A DNA stretch of 16,832 bases, taken from NCBI GenBank assembly GCA_002790675.1, contig PFVP01000007.1, forward strand, positions 1 to 16,832. Reading direction: 5' to 3'. Source of the DNA: Candidatus Moranbacteria bacterium CG_4_9_14_3_um_filter_45_14. GTDB lineage: Bacteria > Patescibacteriota > Minisyncoccia > Moranbacterales > UBA1568. Positions 1-6,392 of the stretch are shown here, piece after piece. The translations under genes and the position numbers were made by a program. Below the pieces are notes generated by a model that ran no database searches, was not told the DNA's origin, and was given only the letters and a program-made list of their open reading frames with translations. Positions within the stretch are counted from its first letter, which is position 1; each line of letters starts with the position of its first letter.

Positions 1-254
1 TTATGAATAAGCGCTGGACATTCCAAGACAGAACGAAAGAAGAACAAGAATCCGTAAAATTTTCAGAATTTTTCATCATCAGTGTCATCGGACTCGTCAT
101 AAACGGACTCGTCCTCACCGGCATCACTACCTACATTCCGGCACTTTTCGGTTTGAGCGCAGTCCTCTGGGCCAATATCGCCAAACTTATGGCTACCGGC
201 TTTTCCCTTATCTGGAACTTCATCGGCTACAAATTTTTCGTCTTCAAATCGTAA
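1..254 (+). CDS. GtrA-like membrane protein, C-terminal part (5' end outside window)
   Basis: The frame is open to the left edge and stops with TAA at 252-254. The visible product contains NKRWTF, the sequence that in GtrA/DPMS-like proteins follows the second membrane helix, so the ATG at position 3 is probably an internal Met. Two hydrophobic helices follow, and the end NFIGYKFFVFKS matches the usual WNF-x-x-x-K-F-x-V-F-K finish of the family. GtrA proteins are small four-helix membrane proteins thought to help move lipid-linked sugars for surface polysaccharide or wall glycosylation; the substrate cannot be read from the sequence. About half of a typical 120-140 aa protein is present. A terminator-like hairpin follows at 290-328. 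Confidence 0.72.
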   Translation, partial: MNKRWTFQDRTKEEQESVKFSEFFIISVIGLVINGLVLTGITTYIPALFGLSAVLWANIAKLMATGFSLIWNFIGYKFFVFKS

Positions 255-289
255 TTTCAATAGGAATAAGAAAGGGTATTGGACATCCC

Positions 290-328
290 ACCCGCGGTGC
301 AACGCAGAGCGATGCTGGCGGGTTTTTT
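290..328 (+). terminator. Intrinsic terminator after the GtrA-like gene
   Basis: ACCCGC (290-295) pairs with GCGGGT (318-323) and runs into six T (323-328). The 22-nt loop can form a small inner stem. It lies between the GtrA-like stop and the dnaX promoter. Confidence 0.6.
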
Positions 329-384
329 GTCAGCTCTTCCGAATTATACTGGCGACAAGCGTCGATGCCGAATCGTGTATTTTA

Positions 385-393
385 TGCTAGAAT
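385..393 (+). promoter_or_regulatory. Extended -10 promoter for dnaX
   Basis: TGC followed by TAGAAT forms an extended -10 (TGn-TAtAAT type); no good -35 is visible. Transcription would start near 400. This rules out the long N-terminal extension that the open frame would allow (a TTG at 279) and leaves ATG 426 or 444 as the start. The same TGC-TA-hexamer form recurs at 2521 and 11524. Confidence 0.5.
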
Positions 394-443
394 GGAGAAG
401 TCCGATTCCTGATGAAAAACTGATAATGGAAAATCCCTCAACT

Positions 444-2120
444 ATGTCTACCACTCTCTATCGAAAATACCGTCCTCAAACTTTCGCAGATGTCGTCGGA
501 CAGAAACATATTGTCACTACACTCACGAACGCTCTCAAACTCGGACGTGTCGGCCAAGCGTATCTTCTGACTGGCCCACGCGGTACTGGGAAAACGACCC
601 TGGCACGACTCTTCGCCAAGGCTGTCAATTGTTCCGACAGAGACGGTGCGGAACCGTGCAACAAATGCAAGCATTGTCTCTTGATGGCGGAAGGTCGTTC
701 GCTCGATGTGATAGAAATCGATGCGGCATCACATACCGGTATCGACAATATCCGCGAACTCCGCGAAACGGTCAATCTCCCTCCGACACTCGGTTCCCAC
801 AAGGTGTATATCATCGACGAAGTGCATATGCTTTCCATCGGTGCTTTTAATGCACTCTTGAAAACCCTCGAGGAACCGCCTGCGCACGTCATCTTCATCC
901 TAGCCACCACGGCCCTCCACAAGGTACCTGACACCATCATCTCACGTTGTCAGCGTTTCGACCTTTCTCGTTTCCCCGTAAAAAGTATCGTAGGAAAACT
1001 GGAGAAAATAGCCAAAGAAGAAAAATTGAAAATCGATGCCAGAGCGCTCGAAATGATTGCTCTCACGGCGGAAGGTGGTATGCGTGATGCCGAATCGCTT
1101 CTGATGCAGATTATTTCCCTCGAAGCCTCGCCTATCACCGAGGATAAGGTCATCGAAGTACTCGGTACGACCAAAAAAGCAAACATCGTCGCCCTGCTTC
1201 GTCTAATCGGAAACCGTGAACTCTATCCCAGTCTCCATTTCGTAGGCTCGCTCTCTAAAAATGGTGCTGATCTTTCGATATTTTCCGGCACGTTACTCCA
1301 TTATCTGAGCGACCTCCTGCTCGTTTCTGCTGATCCTGCGAACGGTCTGCAAGAACTCGATTCGCTGACTCTCGAACAGAAAAATGCCCTCATTGAATTG
1401 GCAAAAATATTTTCTCCAGCCGACATTGTGAGGATGCTCGAGTATTTCCAAGTAGCCCAAACAACAAGCAAAGTTTCGGTCATACCGGAGCTCCCTCTCC
1501 AAATCGCCATTGTGAAGATTTTATCAGATGACAGCCAACAACCAATTCACCCCGTGAAACCTAGCGAAGCTAGTCCGTCAAAGACGGAATTTCACAGAGC
1601 AGGCAACCCTACTACAAAGAATTTTAAATCAAGAGTTTTAAATCATAAGGTAGAAGCTCCTACAAAAATAGTAACAAAGGAAAAAGAACCAAAAATAAAA
1701 AGTCAGAAATTATCCGACTCCGAAATCACTCATCCTACATCTGACATCACTTATCAATCCTCAGGCATCGACCTCGATACCGTGAGAGAAAAATGGTCGA
1801 TGATTTTGAGTACGGCGAAACATCTCAACGCCTCTCTCACCCTCGCACTCTCCACCGCCCGTCCGATCGAAACCGTTGGAAATGTTATCACTATCGCTGT
1901 CAAATACCCTTTTCACAAAGAACGTCTCGATGAAAAGGCCAATCAATTGACACTTGCCACTGCCTTTGATACCATTCTAAAATCGAAAATGATAATACGC
2001 ATTGTTCTCGAAAGTACTTCTCCTGAACCTCTAAACGAAGCAAAGGAGATAAGTGAGAATCCTCTCATCAGTCAAGCTATGAAGATGCTCGGAGGCACTC
2101 TGGTAGCAGACAACCATTAG
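444..2120 (+). CDS. dnaX: DNA polymerase III subunit tau (DnaX)
   Basis: This is the clamp-loader ATPase that loads the beta clamp and couples polymerases at the fork. From ATG 444 (558 aa) it opens with MSTTLYRKYRPQTF, the normal DnaX start. Walker A GPRGTGKT is at residues 44-51. Four zinc-binding Cys are at 63, 72, 75 and 78. Walker B IIDEVH follows (Asp125, Glu126), then the sensor SRC at 167-169. The clamp-loader collar follows, then a lysine-rich low-complexity linker (about 355-445) and a tau-type C-terminal domain. ATG 426 would add six residues; 444 is chosen by family alignment. Neither start has a Shine-Dalgarno. The linker contains a near-perfect 14-nt tandem duplication (TTTTAAATCA at 1622 and 1636). 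No E. coli-type slippery A-AAA-AAG was seen, so gamma production is not supported. The stop is TAG. Confidence 0.96.
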   Translation: MSTTLYRKYRPQTFADVVGQKHIVTTLTNALKLGRVGQAYLLTGPRGTGKTTLARLFAKAVNCSDRDGAEPCNKCKHCLLMAEGRSLDVIEIDAASHTGIDNIRELRETVNLPPTLGSHKVYIIDEVHMLSIGAFNALLKTLEEPPAHVIFILATTALHKVPDTIISRCQRFDLSRFPVKSIVGKLEKIAKEEKLKIDARALEMIALTAEGGMRDAESLLMQIISLEASPITEDKVIEVLGTTKKANIVALLRLIGNRELYPSLHFVGSLSKNGADLSIFSGTLLHYLSDLLLVSADPANGLQELDSLTLEQKNALIELAKIFSPADIVRMLEYFQVAQTTSKVSVIPELPLQIAIVKILSDDSQQPIHPVKPSEASPSKTEFHRAGNPTTKNFKSRVLNHKVEAPTKIVTKEKEPKIKSQKLSDSEITHPTSDITYQSSGIDLDTVREKWSMILSTAKHLNASLTLALSTARPIETVGNVITIAVKYPFHKERLDEKANQLTLATAFDTILKSKMIIRIVLESTSPEPLNEAKEISENPLISQAMKMLGGTLVADNH

Positions 2121-2207
2121 CAAACAACAGATAGCAAAAAAGAGTAAACTATGAGCAGATAACAGAGTCGTTTGTTTTTTGTTCCCTGTTCATTGTTAGC
2201 TGATTTT

Positions 2208-2279
2208 TGGGGAGTAGCCAAGTGGTAAGGCAGGGGCCTTTGAAGCCTCCATTCGTAGGTTCGATCCCTACCTCCCCAG
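2208..2279 (+). tRNA. tRNA-Gln (anticodon UUG)
   Basis: This 72-nt cloverleaf lacks an encoded CCA. The acceptor stem TGGGGAG (2208-2214) pairs with CTCCCCA (2272-2278), with G2279 as discriminator. The D arm is GCC/GGC. The anticodon stem is GGGGC/GCCTC with one G-U pair around the loop CTTTGAA, giving anticodon TTG. The T arm GTAGG-TTCGATC-CCTAC is perfect. U1-A72 and the overall form match bacterial tRNA-Gln. The gene sits 87 nt after dnaX, and a long terminator hairpin follows at once. Its T-arm sequence recurs twice in the next 220 bp (see 2341-2497). Confidence 0.95.
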
Positions 2280-2285
2280 CTGATG

Positions 2286-2325
2286 AAATAAAAAGGATGT
2301 CCATTTTCGGATATCCTTTTTATTT
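2286..2325 (+). terminator. Terminator after tRNA-Gln
   Basis: The stem is about 17 bp: AAATAAAAAGGATGTCC (2286-2302) pairs with 2309-2325 through one G-U pair, with the six-base loop ATTTTC. A-rich and T-rich flanks make it usable on either strand. It starts 7 nt after the tRNA. Confidence 0.85.
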
Positions 2326-2340
2326 TATTTGTTAGTATGC

Positions 2341-2497
2341 GGTAGAGATCGAACAGGAAAGGGGTCGGGAAAACACTTGTTTGCCCGTTTGGGGTGACCG
2401 TGACTTGCTCACGGACTAGAGGGCGGAAGTCCTATAGAGCAGAGCTTTCATATGCTATGATATGAAAGTGAGCAGTTCGATTCCCCTACCTCCCCAG
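2341..2497 (+). other. Structured element bounded by copies of the tRNA-Gln T-arm (class unknown)
   Basis: No coding frame is convincing here. The left edge (2341-2354) is an inverted copy of the tRNA-Gln T-arm segment at 2259-2272, identical at 13 of 14 bases. The right edge (2475-2497) is a direct copy of the tRNA 3' end with a 2-nt insertion, followed by CCA (2498-2500). The edges can pair with each other: GGTAG/CTACC and TCGAAC/GTTCGA. Inside are four hairpins: 2366-2387 (CGGG-A-AAAC, one mismatch), 2398-2414 (CCGTGA, loop CTTGC), 2413-2432 (GGACT/AGTCC), and 2445-2468 (perfect 9 bp, loop GCTATG). It cannot fold as a normal tRNA because the T-stem 5' strand is missing. It may be an attachment-site remnant, a tRNA-derived insertion or a small structured RNA. 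I do not recognise a known RNA family. Confidence 0.5.
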
Positions 2498-2520
2498 CCA
2501 ATAAAAAACATTGAAAAGAA

Positions 2521-2529
2521 TGCTATACT
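2521..2529 (+). promoter_or_regulatory. Extended -10 promoter for the alkyltransferase-like gene
   Basis: TGC followed by TATACT (2524-2529) is a good extended -10; no -35 is evident. It predicts a start of transcription near 2536, downstream of the ATG at 2533, which supports ATG 2563 as the true start. Confidence 0.55.
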
Positions 2530-2562
2530 TGTATGAGTAGAGTATTTTTTTATGAAAACACT

Positions 2563-2919
2563 ATGCAGACTTTCAGTGAACGTGTAGTGCGAATAGCCCT
2601 CTCTATTCCTCGTGGTCGAGTTACCACCTACGGACGTATCGCACGTGCTTCCGGTGATGGAACTCTGGCCTCACGTAGCATCACTGGTATCCTCGGCAAA
2701 GCTTATGACAATGGAGAAAAAACGATCCCCTTCCATCGTATTGTCTACACTGATGGTCATATCTGGATCGATGATATACATCACAAAGAACGTATGCATC
2801 TTTATGAAAAAGAAGGTATCTCAGTAAATGAGAAAAATAAAATCAAAAACTTTAAAGAAATACTTTTCGAATTTAAATCTCCCACGAGCTTACGCTCGGG
2901 GATTTTTAAGTGCTGTTAA
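2563..2919 (+). CDS. Alkyltransferase-like protein (MGMT/Ogt fold without the active Cys)
   Basis: The 118-aa product matches the DNA-binding domain of O6-alkylguanine-DNA alkyltransferases: PRGRVTTYGRIA (16-27, recognition-helix region with Tyr23) and an arginine-finger region ASRSITGIL (Arg38). The active-site motif, normally PCHRV, reads PFHRI (56-60), with Phe57 in place of the alkyl-accepting Cys. It should therefore bind alkylated guanine without repairing it and may flag the lesion for nucleotide excision repair, as known for ATL proteins. Known ATLs often carry Trp at this place. The ATG at 2533 lies upstream of the predicted transcription start, so 2563 is preferred. The last ~15 residues are encoded by a terminator hairpin and look like an accidental extension. 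Confidence 0.85.
   Translation: MQTFSERVVRIALSIPRGRVTTYGRIARASGDGTLASRSITGILGKAYDNGEKTIPFHRIVYTDGHIWIDDIHHKERMHLYEKEGISVNEKNKIKNFKEILFEFKSPTSLRSGIFKCC
2875..2907 (+). terminator. Terminator overlapping the end of the alkyltransferase-like gene
   Basis: CGAGC (2885-2889) and GCTCG (2894-2898) enclose the loop TTAC. The stem is extended by CCC/GGG and AAAT/ATTT with small bulges and followed by five T (2903-2907). The hairpin lies wholly before the in-frame stop at 2917-2919. Confidence 0.75.
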
Positions 2920-2970
2920 AATTCGTTATGCCATCCAACGATACTCCTCGCACGTCGATAAAAAATGATG

Positions 2971-2976
2971 TATAAT
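2971..2976 (+). promoter_or_regulatory. -10 box TATAAT for the ferric-reductase-like gene
   Basis: A consensus TATAAT lies 28 bases before ATG 3004. A -35 is not obvious. It falls inside the longest open frame (ATG 2965), so that upstream ATG would not be in the transcript. Confidence 0.5.
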
Positions 2977-3003
2977 AAAAACATAATCCATCTAGAAAAA
3001 AAT

Positions 3004-3810
3004 ATGCATAAGCCATCGAGTGGAAGAGATTATCTCGTTGCTCTCCTCTTAGCATCATCTGTCACTGTATTCCTTGGGTTCTATCTTTTTATACGGAGAG
3101 GCTATCTTTTTACTGCACCATCGTCTGTCGATATGCTCTATGTTCCGAACAAGGCTATCGCCGGTGCTGGAGTAATACTCATTGCTTTTGTTTTCCTCCT
3201 TGGTCCTATCGTGCGTTATTTTGATCGTTTCGACAAATGGCTTGGCTATCGAAAAGAAATTGGCATCGTTGGAACATTCCTCCTCCTTGCTCACGGCACC
3301 ATCACTTATTTCTACCTTCCTCTCAAATCCCCCAGGGCAGAACTTGACCTCGATTCTCCCGATCTCCTCGCTGGTATCATCGGTATAGCCATCCTCACTT
3401 TTCTCTTTGTTATTTCATTCAAAAAAGCAATTGATATCCTTGGAGCGAAGAAATGGTGGTTCCTCCAACGCTGGGGGATTCGCGTTGCCATTTTCCTGAC
3501 TGTCGTCCACGTTGTTGGACTCAAGTGGGAAGGTTGGTGGAAATGGATAACCGTTGGCGGAACACAAACTCCTGCTCTTACAAACCCACTGATGGTGCCT
3601 GCTAGTCTCATTGCAGGGCTGTTCCTCTTGTGGGTGATCGTTGTAAGATTGTATGAAGTTTTCTTCATCTATGACAATCTCGGATTCGCTGGTAATGAAG
3701 CTTCCCAAACTCCAGAAAGCAAAATGCGTGGACGACGATTCTTCATTGGAAGTTTCTGGACTCTCGTTATTCTTTACATTATTCTTTTCACACGCTTTGT
3801 GCTCTGGTAA
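3004..3810 (+). CDS. Ferric-reductase-like transmembrane protein (MsrQ/YedZ-type heme domain)
   Basis: The 268-aa integral membrane protein has about seven hydrophobic helices: roughly 9-30, 51-73, 86-105, 121-140, 157-175, 195-218 and 246-268. His97 (LLAHGTITYF) and His169 (VVHVVGLKW), in the third and fifth helices, are placed like the heme-binding His of the ferric-reductase-like domain. The segment WWFLQRWGIR matches the W-x-RLHR-x-x-Y region of MsrQ-type proteins but has Gln155 where His is common. One heme b is therefore plausible. No FAD or NADPH domain follows, so an electron partner would have to be encoded elsewhere. The start is set by the TATAAT at 2971; ATG 2965 would add 13 residues. 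The gene converges on dedA. Confidence 0.72.
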   Translation: MHKPSSGRDYLVALLLASSVTVFLGFYLFIRRGYLFTAPSSVDMLYVPNKAIAGAGVILIAFVFLLGPIVRYFDRFDKWLGYRKEIGIVGTFLLLAHGTITYFYLPLKSPRAELDLDSPDLLAGIIGIAILTFLFVISFKKAIDILGAKKWWFLQRWGIRVAIFLTVVHVVGLKWEGWWKWITVGGTQTPALTNPLMVPASLIAGLFLLWVIVVRLYEVFFIYDNLGFAGNEASQTPESKMRGRRFFIGSFWTLVILYIILFTRFVLW

Positions 3811-3831
3811 AAAATGTGTTTCCAAAAATTG

Positions 3832-3856
3832 AAAATCCCCTTCTCGGGGATTTTTT
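3832..3856. terminator. Bidirectional terminator between convergent genes
   Basis: AAAATCCCC (3832-3840) pairs with GGGGATTTT around the loop TTCTC, with T runs to 3856. A-rich sequence on the other side allows use by the opposite-strand dedA-family gene as well. Confidence 0.85.
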
Positions 3857-3875
3857 CTATCCAAAAAAATCTCTC

Positions 3876-4505
3876 CTATTCCCGTATCTTTCGTTTCTCT
3901 CGGATGTATGCGCTGATAGCTGGCAGAAAAGAAAGAAAAATAATGACAATAACGATTGGCAAAAGATACGTATCCACATTCAAGACATTACCCAAGAAAT
4001 AACCAAGAAAGACAAGTCCAAAAGACCAGAGTAATGCTCCAAGCATATTATACAGAAAAAAGACGCTGTACTTCATATTGGCCACTCCTGCCACAATCGG
4101 TGCGAAAGTCCTCACAATCGGCATAAAGCGTGCCAAAAGAATCGTCTTCGATCCATACTTTTCAAAAAAACTCTGTGCTTTAAGCACGTGCGATTTTTTG
4201 AACAGGAGTGAATCTTCTTTGCTAAAAATCTTCGGCCCGATACGCTTACCAAATTCATATCCCAACATATTTCCCAATACCGCCGACACAAATAAACCTA
4301 AAAGTAAAAATGGCAAAGAAAAAAATCCTCCAGCCGTAAGAAATCCAGCGATGAAAAGAAGACTATCACCAGGAAGAAAAAAACCAAGAAAGAGTCCTGT
4401 TTCTGCAAATACAATACCAAACAGTCCGACATATCCCACTGCCTTGATCATCCCAATGAGATCACCTCGAAAAACGCCATCAATAAACGTCTGCAAGAAA
4501 TCCAT
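3876..4505 (-). CDS. DedA-family membrane protein (SNARE-associated/VTT domain)
   Basis: The 209-aa protein is of typical family length. It carries the family marks: Glu35 in FAETGLFLGFFLPGDS (conserved acidic residue, then PGD at 45-47), Gly83-Tyr84 with FGKRIG, and the Arg motif ARFMPIVRTFAPIVAG (Arg126, Arg132). After that comes N153-x-x-GA-x-x-W160. These features define the re-entrant-loop fold of DedA/VTT proteins, which flip or scramble phospholipids or undecaprenyl phosphate and support membrane energetics. A basic cytoplasmic tail follows the last helix. The start at 4505 has no Shine-Dalgarno. It is the last gene of the leftward block, 113 nt after rplL, and may have its own promoter (a TACAAT on the - strand at 4535-4540, with a weak -35). 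Confidence 0.92.
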   Translation of the reverse strand: MDFLQTFIDGVFRGDLIGMIKAVGYVGLFGIVFAETGLFLGFFLPGDSLLFIAGFLTAGGFFSLPFLLLGLFVSAVLGNMLGYEFGKRIGPKIFSKEDSLLFKKSHVLKAQSFFEKYGSKTILLARFMPIVRTFAPIVAGVANMKYSVFFLYNMLGALLWSFGLVFLGYFLGNVLNVDTYLLPIVIVIIFLSFLPAISAYIREKRKIRE

Positions 4506-4618
4506 AATGTGCTTTTTAGCAATTTATATTCTTCATTGTACCTGAAAAGATGAAAAGAAAAAACCCTAACCCATTGTCAGAGTTTTCTCACTCTCACGAA
4601 GGCAAAAGAAATCACTCC

Positions 4619-5020
4619 TTATTTTAGGGTTACCGTCGCACCAACCTCTTCAAGTTTCTTCTTGATAGTTTCAGCATCAGCTTTCGAAACTTTTTCCTTG
4701 ATAACTTTCGGAGCAGCATCTACCAAATCCTTGGCTTCTTTCAGTCCAAGGCCAGTGATTTCACGAACAGCCTTGATAACATTGATCTTCTGATCACCAG
4801 CGGTAGCCAATTCAACATCAAATTCAGTTTTCTCTTCTACAGCCTCAGCTTCAGCAGCTGGAGCAGCACCCATCATCATCGGGGCAGCAGCAGAGACACC
4901 GAACTTGTCCTCGAGGACTTTCACAAATTCGGAAAGATCGAGTACACTCATCTTCTCGATTTCAGCCACAAGCTTCTCGAATTTTTCCGGCACGACGACT
5001 TCTTTCTTTTCTTCTGTCAT
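4619..5020 (-). CDS. rplL: 50S ribosomal protein L7/L12
   Basis: The 133-aa acidic stalk protein binds L10 as dimers and recruits translation GTPases. The N-terminal dimerisation domain (about 1-42) includes VLDLSEFVKVLEDKFGVS. An Ala/Met/Glu-rich hinge (about 43-63) follows. The globular C-terminal domain (about 66-133) contains KINVIKAVREITGLGLKEAK and ends EEVGATVTLK, both family signatures. The length is slightly above the usual ~120 aa because of an N-terminal segment rich in Lys and Val. It lies 112 nt downstream of rplJ, with a purine-rich intergenic stretch. No strong terminator was found after it. Confidence 0.98.
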   Translation of the reverse strand: MTEEKKEVVVPEKFEKLVAEIEKMSVLDLSEFVKVLEDKFGVSAAAPMMMGAAPAAEAEAVEEKTEFDVELATAGDQKINVIKAVREITGLGLKEAKDLVDAAPKVIKEKVSKADAETIKKKLEEVGATVTLK

Positions 5021-5132
5021 ATGATTATATATTACTTATCTTAATAAACGTAATTGACTTTATTGTGAACTTCTTTATCTCTTCTCTTTTTTTCTTATCC
5101 CTCATCATTCATCCACCCTTCCTTTTCTCTGC

Positions 5133-5654
5133 CTATGCTTTCTTCTCCTCGATAGCCTTCAACACTTGTACCAAACTGCTCAAATTGCCAGAAAGTACTC
5201 GGACAAAACTTAAGATCGGGGCTTGGAGTGTGCCTACCAATTGCGCACGAAGCTCATCTCTGCTCGGAAGTTTTGCCAACGCTTTCACTTCATCGATAGT
5301 CAACTCTTTAACTCCGAGAGATCCACCTTCGATTGTGAATGGCACGTCTCTGTTTGCCTTTGCGAATAAAGCGAGAACCTTTGCAGCGGTAACTTCATCA
5401 TACGAAAATGCGACACCAATCTGACCATCAAGCTTCCGTACATCTGTAACAACGCCAGCTTTTTTTAATGCGAGATTGAGCAGTGTTTTCTTGAGCACCT
5501 GCCAACCGGAACCATTCCGCATCAATTCTTTACGAACCTGCGAAATATTCTTCACAGAAACTCCTTTGAAGTTTGCAAAAACCAAAGCCTTAGAATCTTT
5601 GATCTTTTTCGCTACTTCCGCGATAAGCACTTCTTTCTGTTGTTTCGTTTGCAT
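5133..5654 (-). CDS. rplJ: 50S ribosomal protein L10
   Basis: The 173-aa stalk-base protein anchors L7/L12 dimers on 23S rRNA. The start QTKQQKEVLIAEVAKKIKDS, then ALVFANFKGVSVKNISQVRK (about 23-42) and VLKKTLLNLALKKAG, match the L10 RNA-binding domain. The C-terminal helix SLVQVLKAIEEKK is the L7/L12-binding segment. It is followed by rplL, the usual order, but no rplK-rplA lies upstream; rpsP is there instead. A long 5' leader with a strong promoter precedes it, consistent with L10 autoregulation. The stop is TAG. Confidence 0.97.
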   Translation of the reverse strand: MQTKQQKEVLIAEVAKKIKDSKALVFANFKGVSVKNISQVRKELMRNGSGWQVLKKTLLNLALKKAGVVTDVRKLDGQIGVAFSYDEVTAAKVLALFAKANRDVPFTIEGGSLGVKELTIDEVKALAKLPSRDELRAQLVGTLQAPILSFVRVLSGNLSSLVQVLKAIEEKKA

Positions 5655-5811
5655 ATTTTTGATAAATAAAATCCGCGGTTTATAGCCGTAGACTTAAGAA
5701 ATTTCTTCAAATAATTTTCGGCGCTATCTTTTAAAATATCACCAAAAACAATTCCTCGTGAGGACCTATCCACCAGCCAGCGGAGCCTCATATCAACGGG
5801 TATTCAGTTGT
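5655..5811 (-). promoter_or_regulatory. Candidate L10-type leader (ribosomal protein autoregulation)
   Basis: The rplJ 5' UTR is about 157 nt, noncoding, and rich in pairing potential. Read on the - strand, TGAGG (5790-5786) can pair with CCTCA (5763-5759), enclosing an inner hairpin TCCGC/GTGGA (5784-5780 with 5773-5769). The same CCT segment can instead pair with AGGA just downstream (5756-5753), so the two folds exclude each other. L10 leaders that bind the L10-(L12)n complex are a known class. The assignment here rests on position and fold, not on a covariance search. Confidence 0.55.
5664..5692 (-). terminator. Possible attenuator hairpin before rplJ
   Basis: On the - strand TCT-A-CGG pairs with CCG-C-GGA (one mismatch) around a 7-nt AT-rich loop, followed by TTTTATTT. 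It sits 10 nt before the rplJ ATG. The stem is short, so it is only a candidate. Confidence 0.33.
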
Positions 5812-5817
5812 ATTCCA

Positions 5818-5846
5818 ATGGTATAGGAAGTCCTTTGATCTGTCAA
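5818..5846 (-). promoter_or_regulatory. Promoter of rplJ-rplL
   Basis: On the - strand a perfect -35 TTGACA (5846-5841) is separated by 17 nt from TACCAT (5823-5818). The predicted start is near 5811. The -35 begins 11 bases after the rpsP stop codon. Confidence 0.72.
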
Positions 5847-5856
5847 TGCGATCCCC

Positions 5857-6315
5857 CTATGCCTTCGTCTCGGTTCCTGCTTCGGCGACAACTGCTTCTG
5901 CAACAACCGGAGCTTCTTCTTTAACGGGAGCTACTGCTTCAACAACCACTTCTTCTTTTTCTTCAACAGGAGTTTCCAAGAAAGCTGTTTCGGCTACGGG
6001 AGCTTCGGAAGCAACGGGAGTTTCTTCGACAACTGGTTCTTTTACAACAGGGCGTGGCATTCTTTTAGCGATCTTCTTAGCCTGAATCACACCTTCACGG
6101 ACAAGAAGATTGGAGACAACCGGAGAAACCTGCGCACCTTGGCCAATCCAATACAGAATCCTCTCTTTCTTCAAAATAGTCGTTTTCTTATGAGGATCAT
6201 AACTGCCGAGAATTTCGATGTGACGCTTTCCCGGAGCTTTCGTGTGTTCTTGAAGAACAACGCGAAAATGAGCCTGATTCCTCTTTCCTGTTCGATTGAA
6301 ACGAATTGCTAACAT
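5857..6315 (-). CDS. rpsP: 30S ribosomal protein S16 with long acidic C-terminal tail
   Basis: The 152-aa protein starts MLAIRFNRTGKRNQAHFRVV, the normal S16 N terminus. The open frame extends 16 codons further upstream, but that part lies in the predicted leader, so ATG 6315 is used. The S16 core covers about residues 1-84 (ILGSYDPHKK, ILYWIGQGAQVSPVVSNLL). Beyond it is a Val/Glu/Ala/Pro-rich tail (about 91-152) with repeated PV-E units. Ordinary S16 is 80-100 aa, though acidic tails occur in some phyla. S16 helps assemble the 30S body. It has its own promoter after smc, and its stop lies next to the rplJ promoter. Confidence 0.96.
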   Translation of the reverse strand: MLAIRFNRTGKRNQAHFRVVLQEHTKAPGKRHIEILGSYDPHKKTTILKKERILYWIGQGAQVSPVVSNLLVREGVIQAKKIAKRMPRPVVKEPVVEETPVASEAPVAETAFLETPVEEKEEVVVEAVAPVKEEAPVVAEAVVAEAGTETKA

Positions 6316-6351
6316 ATAGGGTAAATAAATCTTATATACAATACAAATGCT

Positions 6352-6380
6352 ACTGTAACGCATTTTCCGAACGACGTCAA
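6352..6380 (-). promoter_or_regulatory. Promoter of rpsP
   Basis: On the - strand TTGACG (6380-6375) is followed after 17 nt by TACAGT (6357-6352). The predicted start is near 6345, giving a ~30-nt leader. The same -10 hexamer is used at rpmF. Confidence 0.7.
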
Positions 6381-6392
6381 CCCCAATAATTC

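Noticed and set aside
279..443. A 55-residue N-terminal extension of DnaX from TTG 279.
   Set aside because: It spans the terminator at 290-328 and the promoter at 385-393 and has no family similarity; DnaX begins at MSTTLYRKYRP.
1660..1720. Possible programmed frameshift in dnaX (gamma subunit) in the A-rich linker.
   Set aside because: The A runs do not give an X-XXY-YYZ heptamer in the reading frame, no stop-plus-hairpin follows as in E. coli, and the linker is simply lysine-rich.
2121..2200. Repeat-like AACAGATA / TTGTTTTTTG stretch between dnaX and tRNA-Gln.
   Set aside because: Low-complexity sequence; no clear unit length, strong stem or promoter was found.
2341..2500. Group I intron in a tRNA, tRNA-Sec, tmRNA or RNase P RNA.
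   Set aside because: GACTA is present, but the matching P7 strand is not at the right place. The T-stem 5' strand is missing, and no tmRNA or RNase P core motifs are seen.
4560..4618. Terminator for rplL.
   Set aside because: Only a weak AGAGT/ACTCT hairpin lies well before a T run; the spacing and stem are poor.
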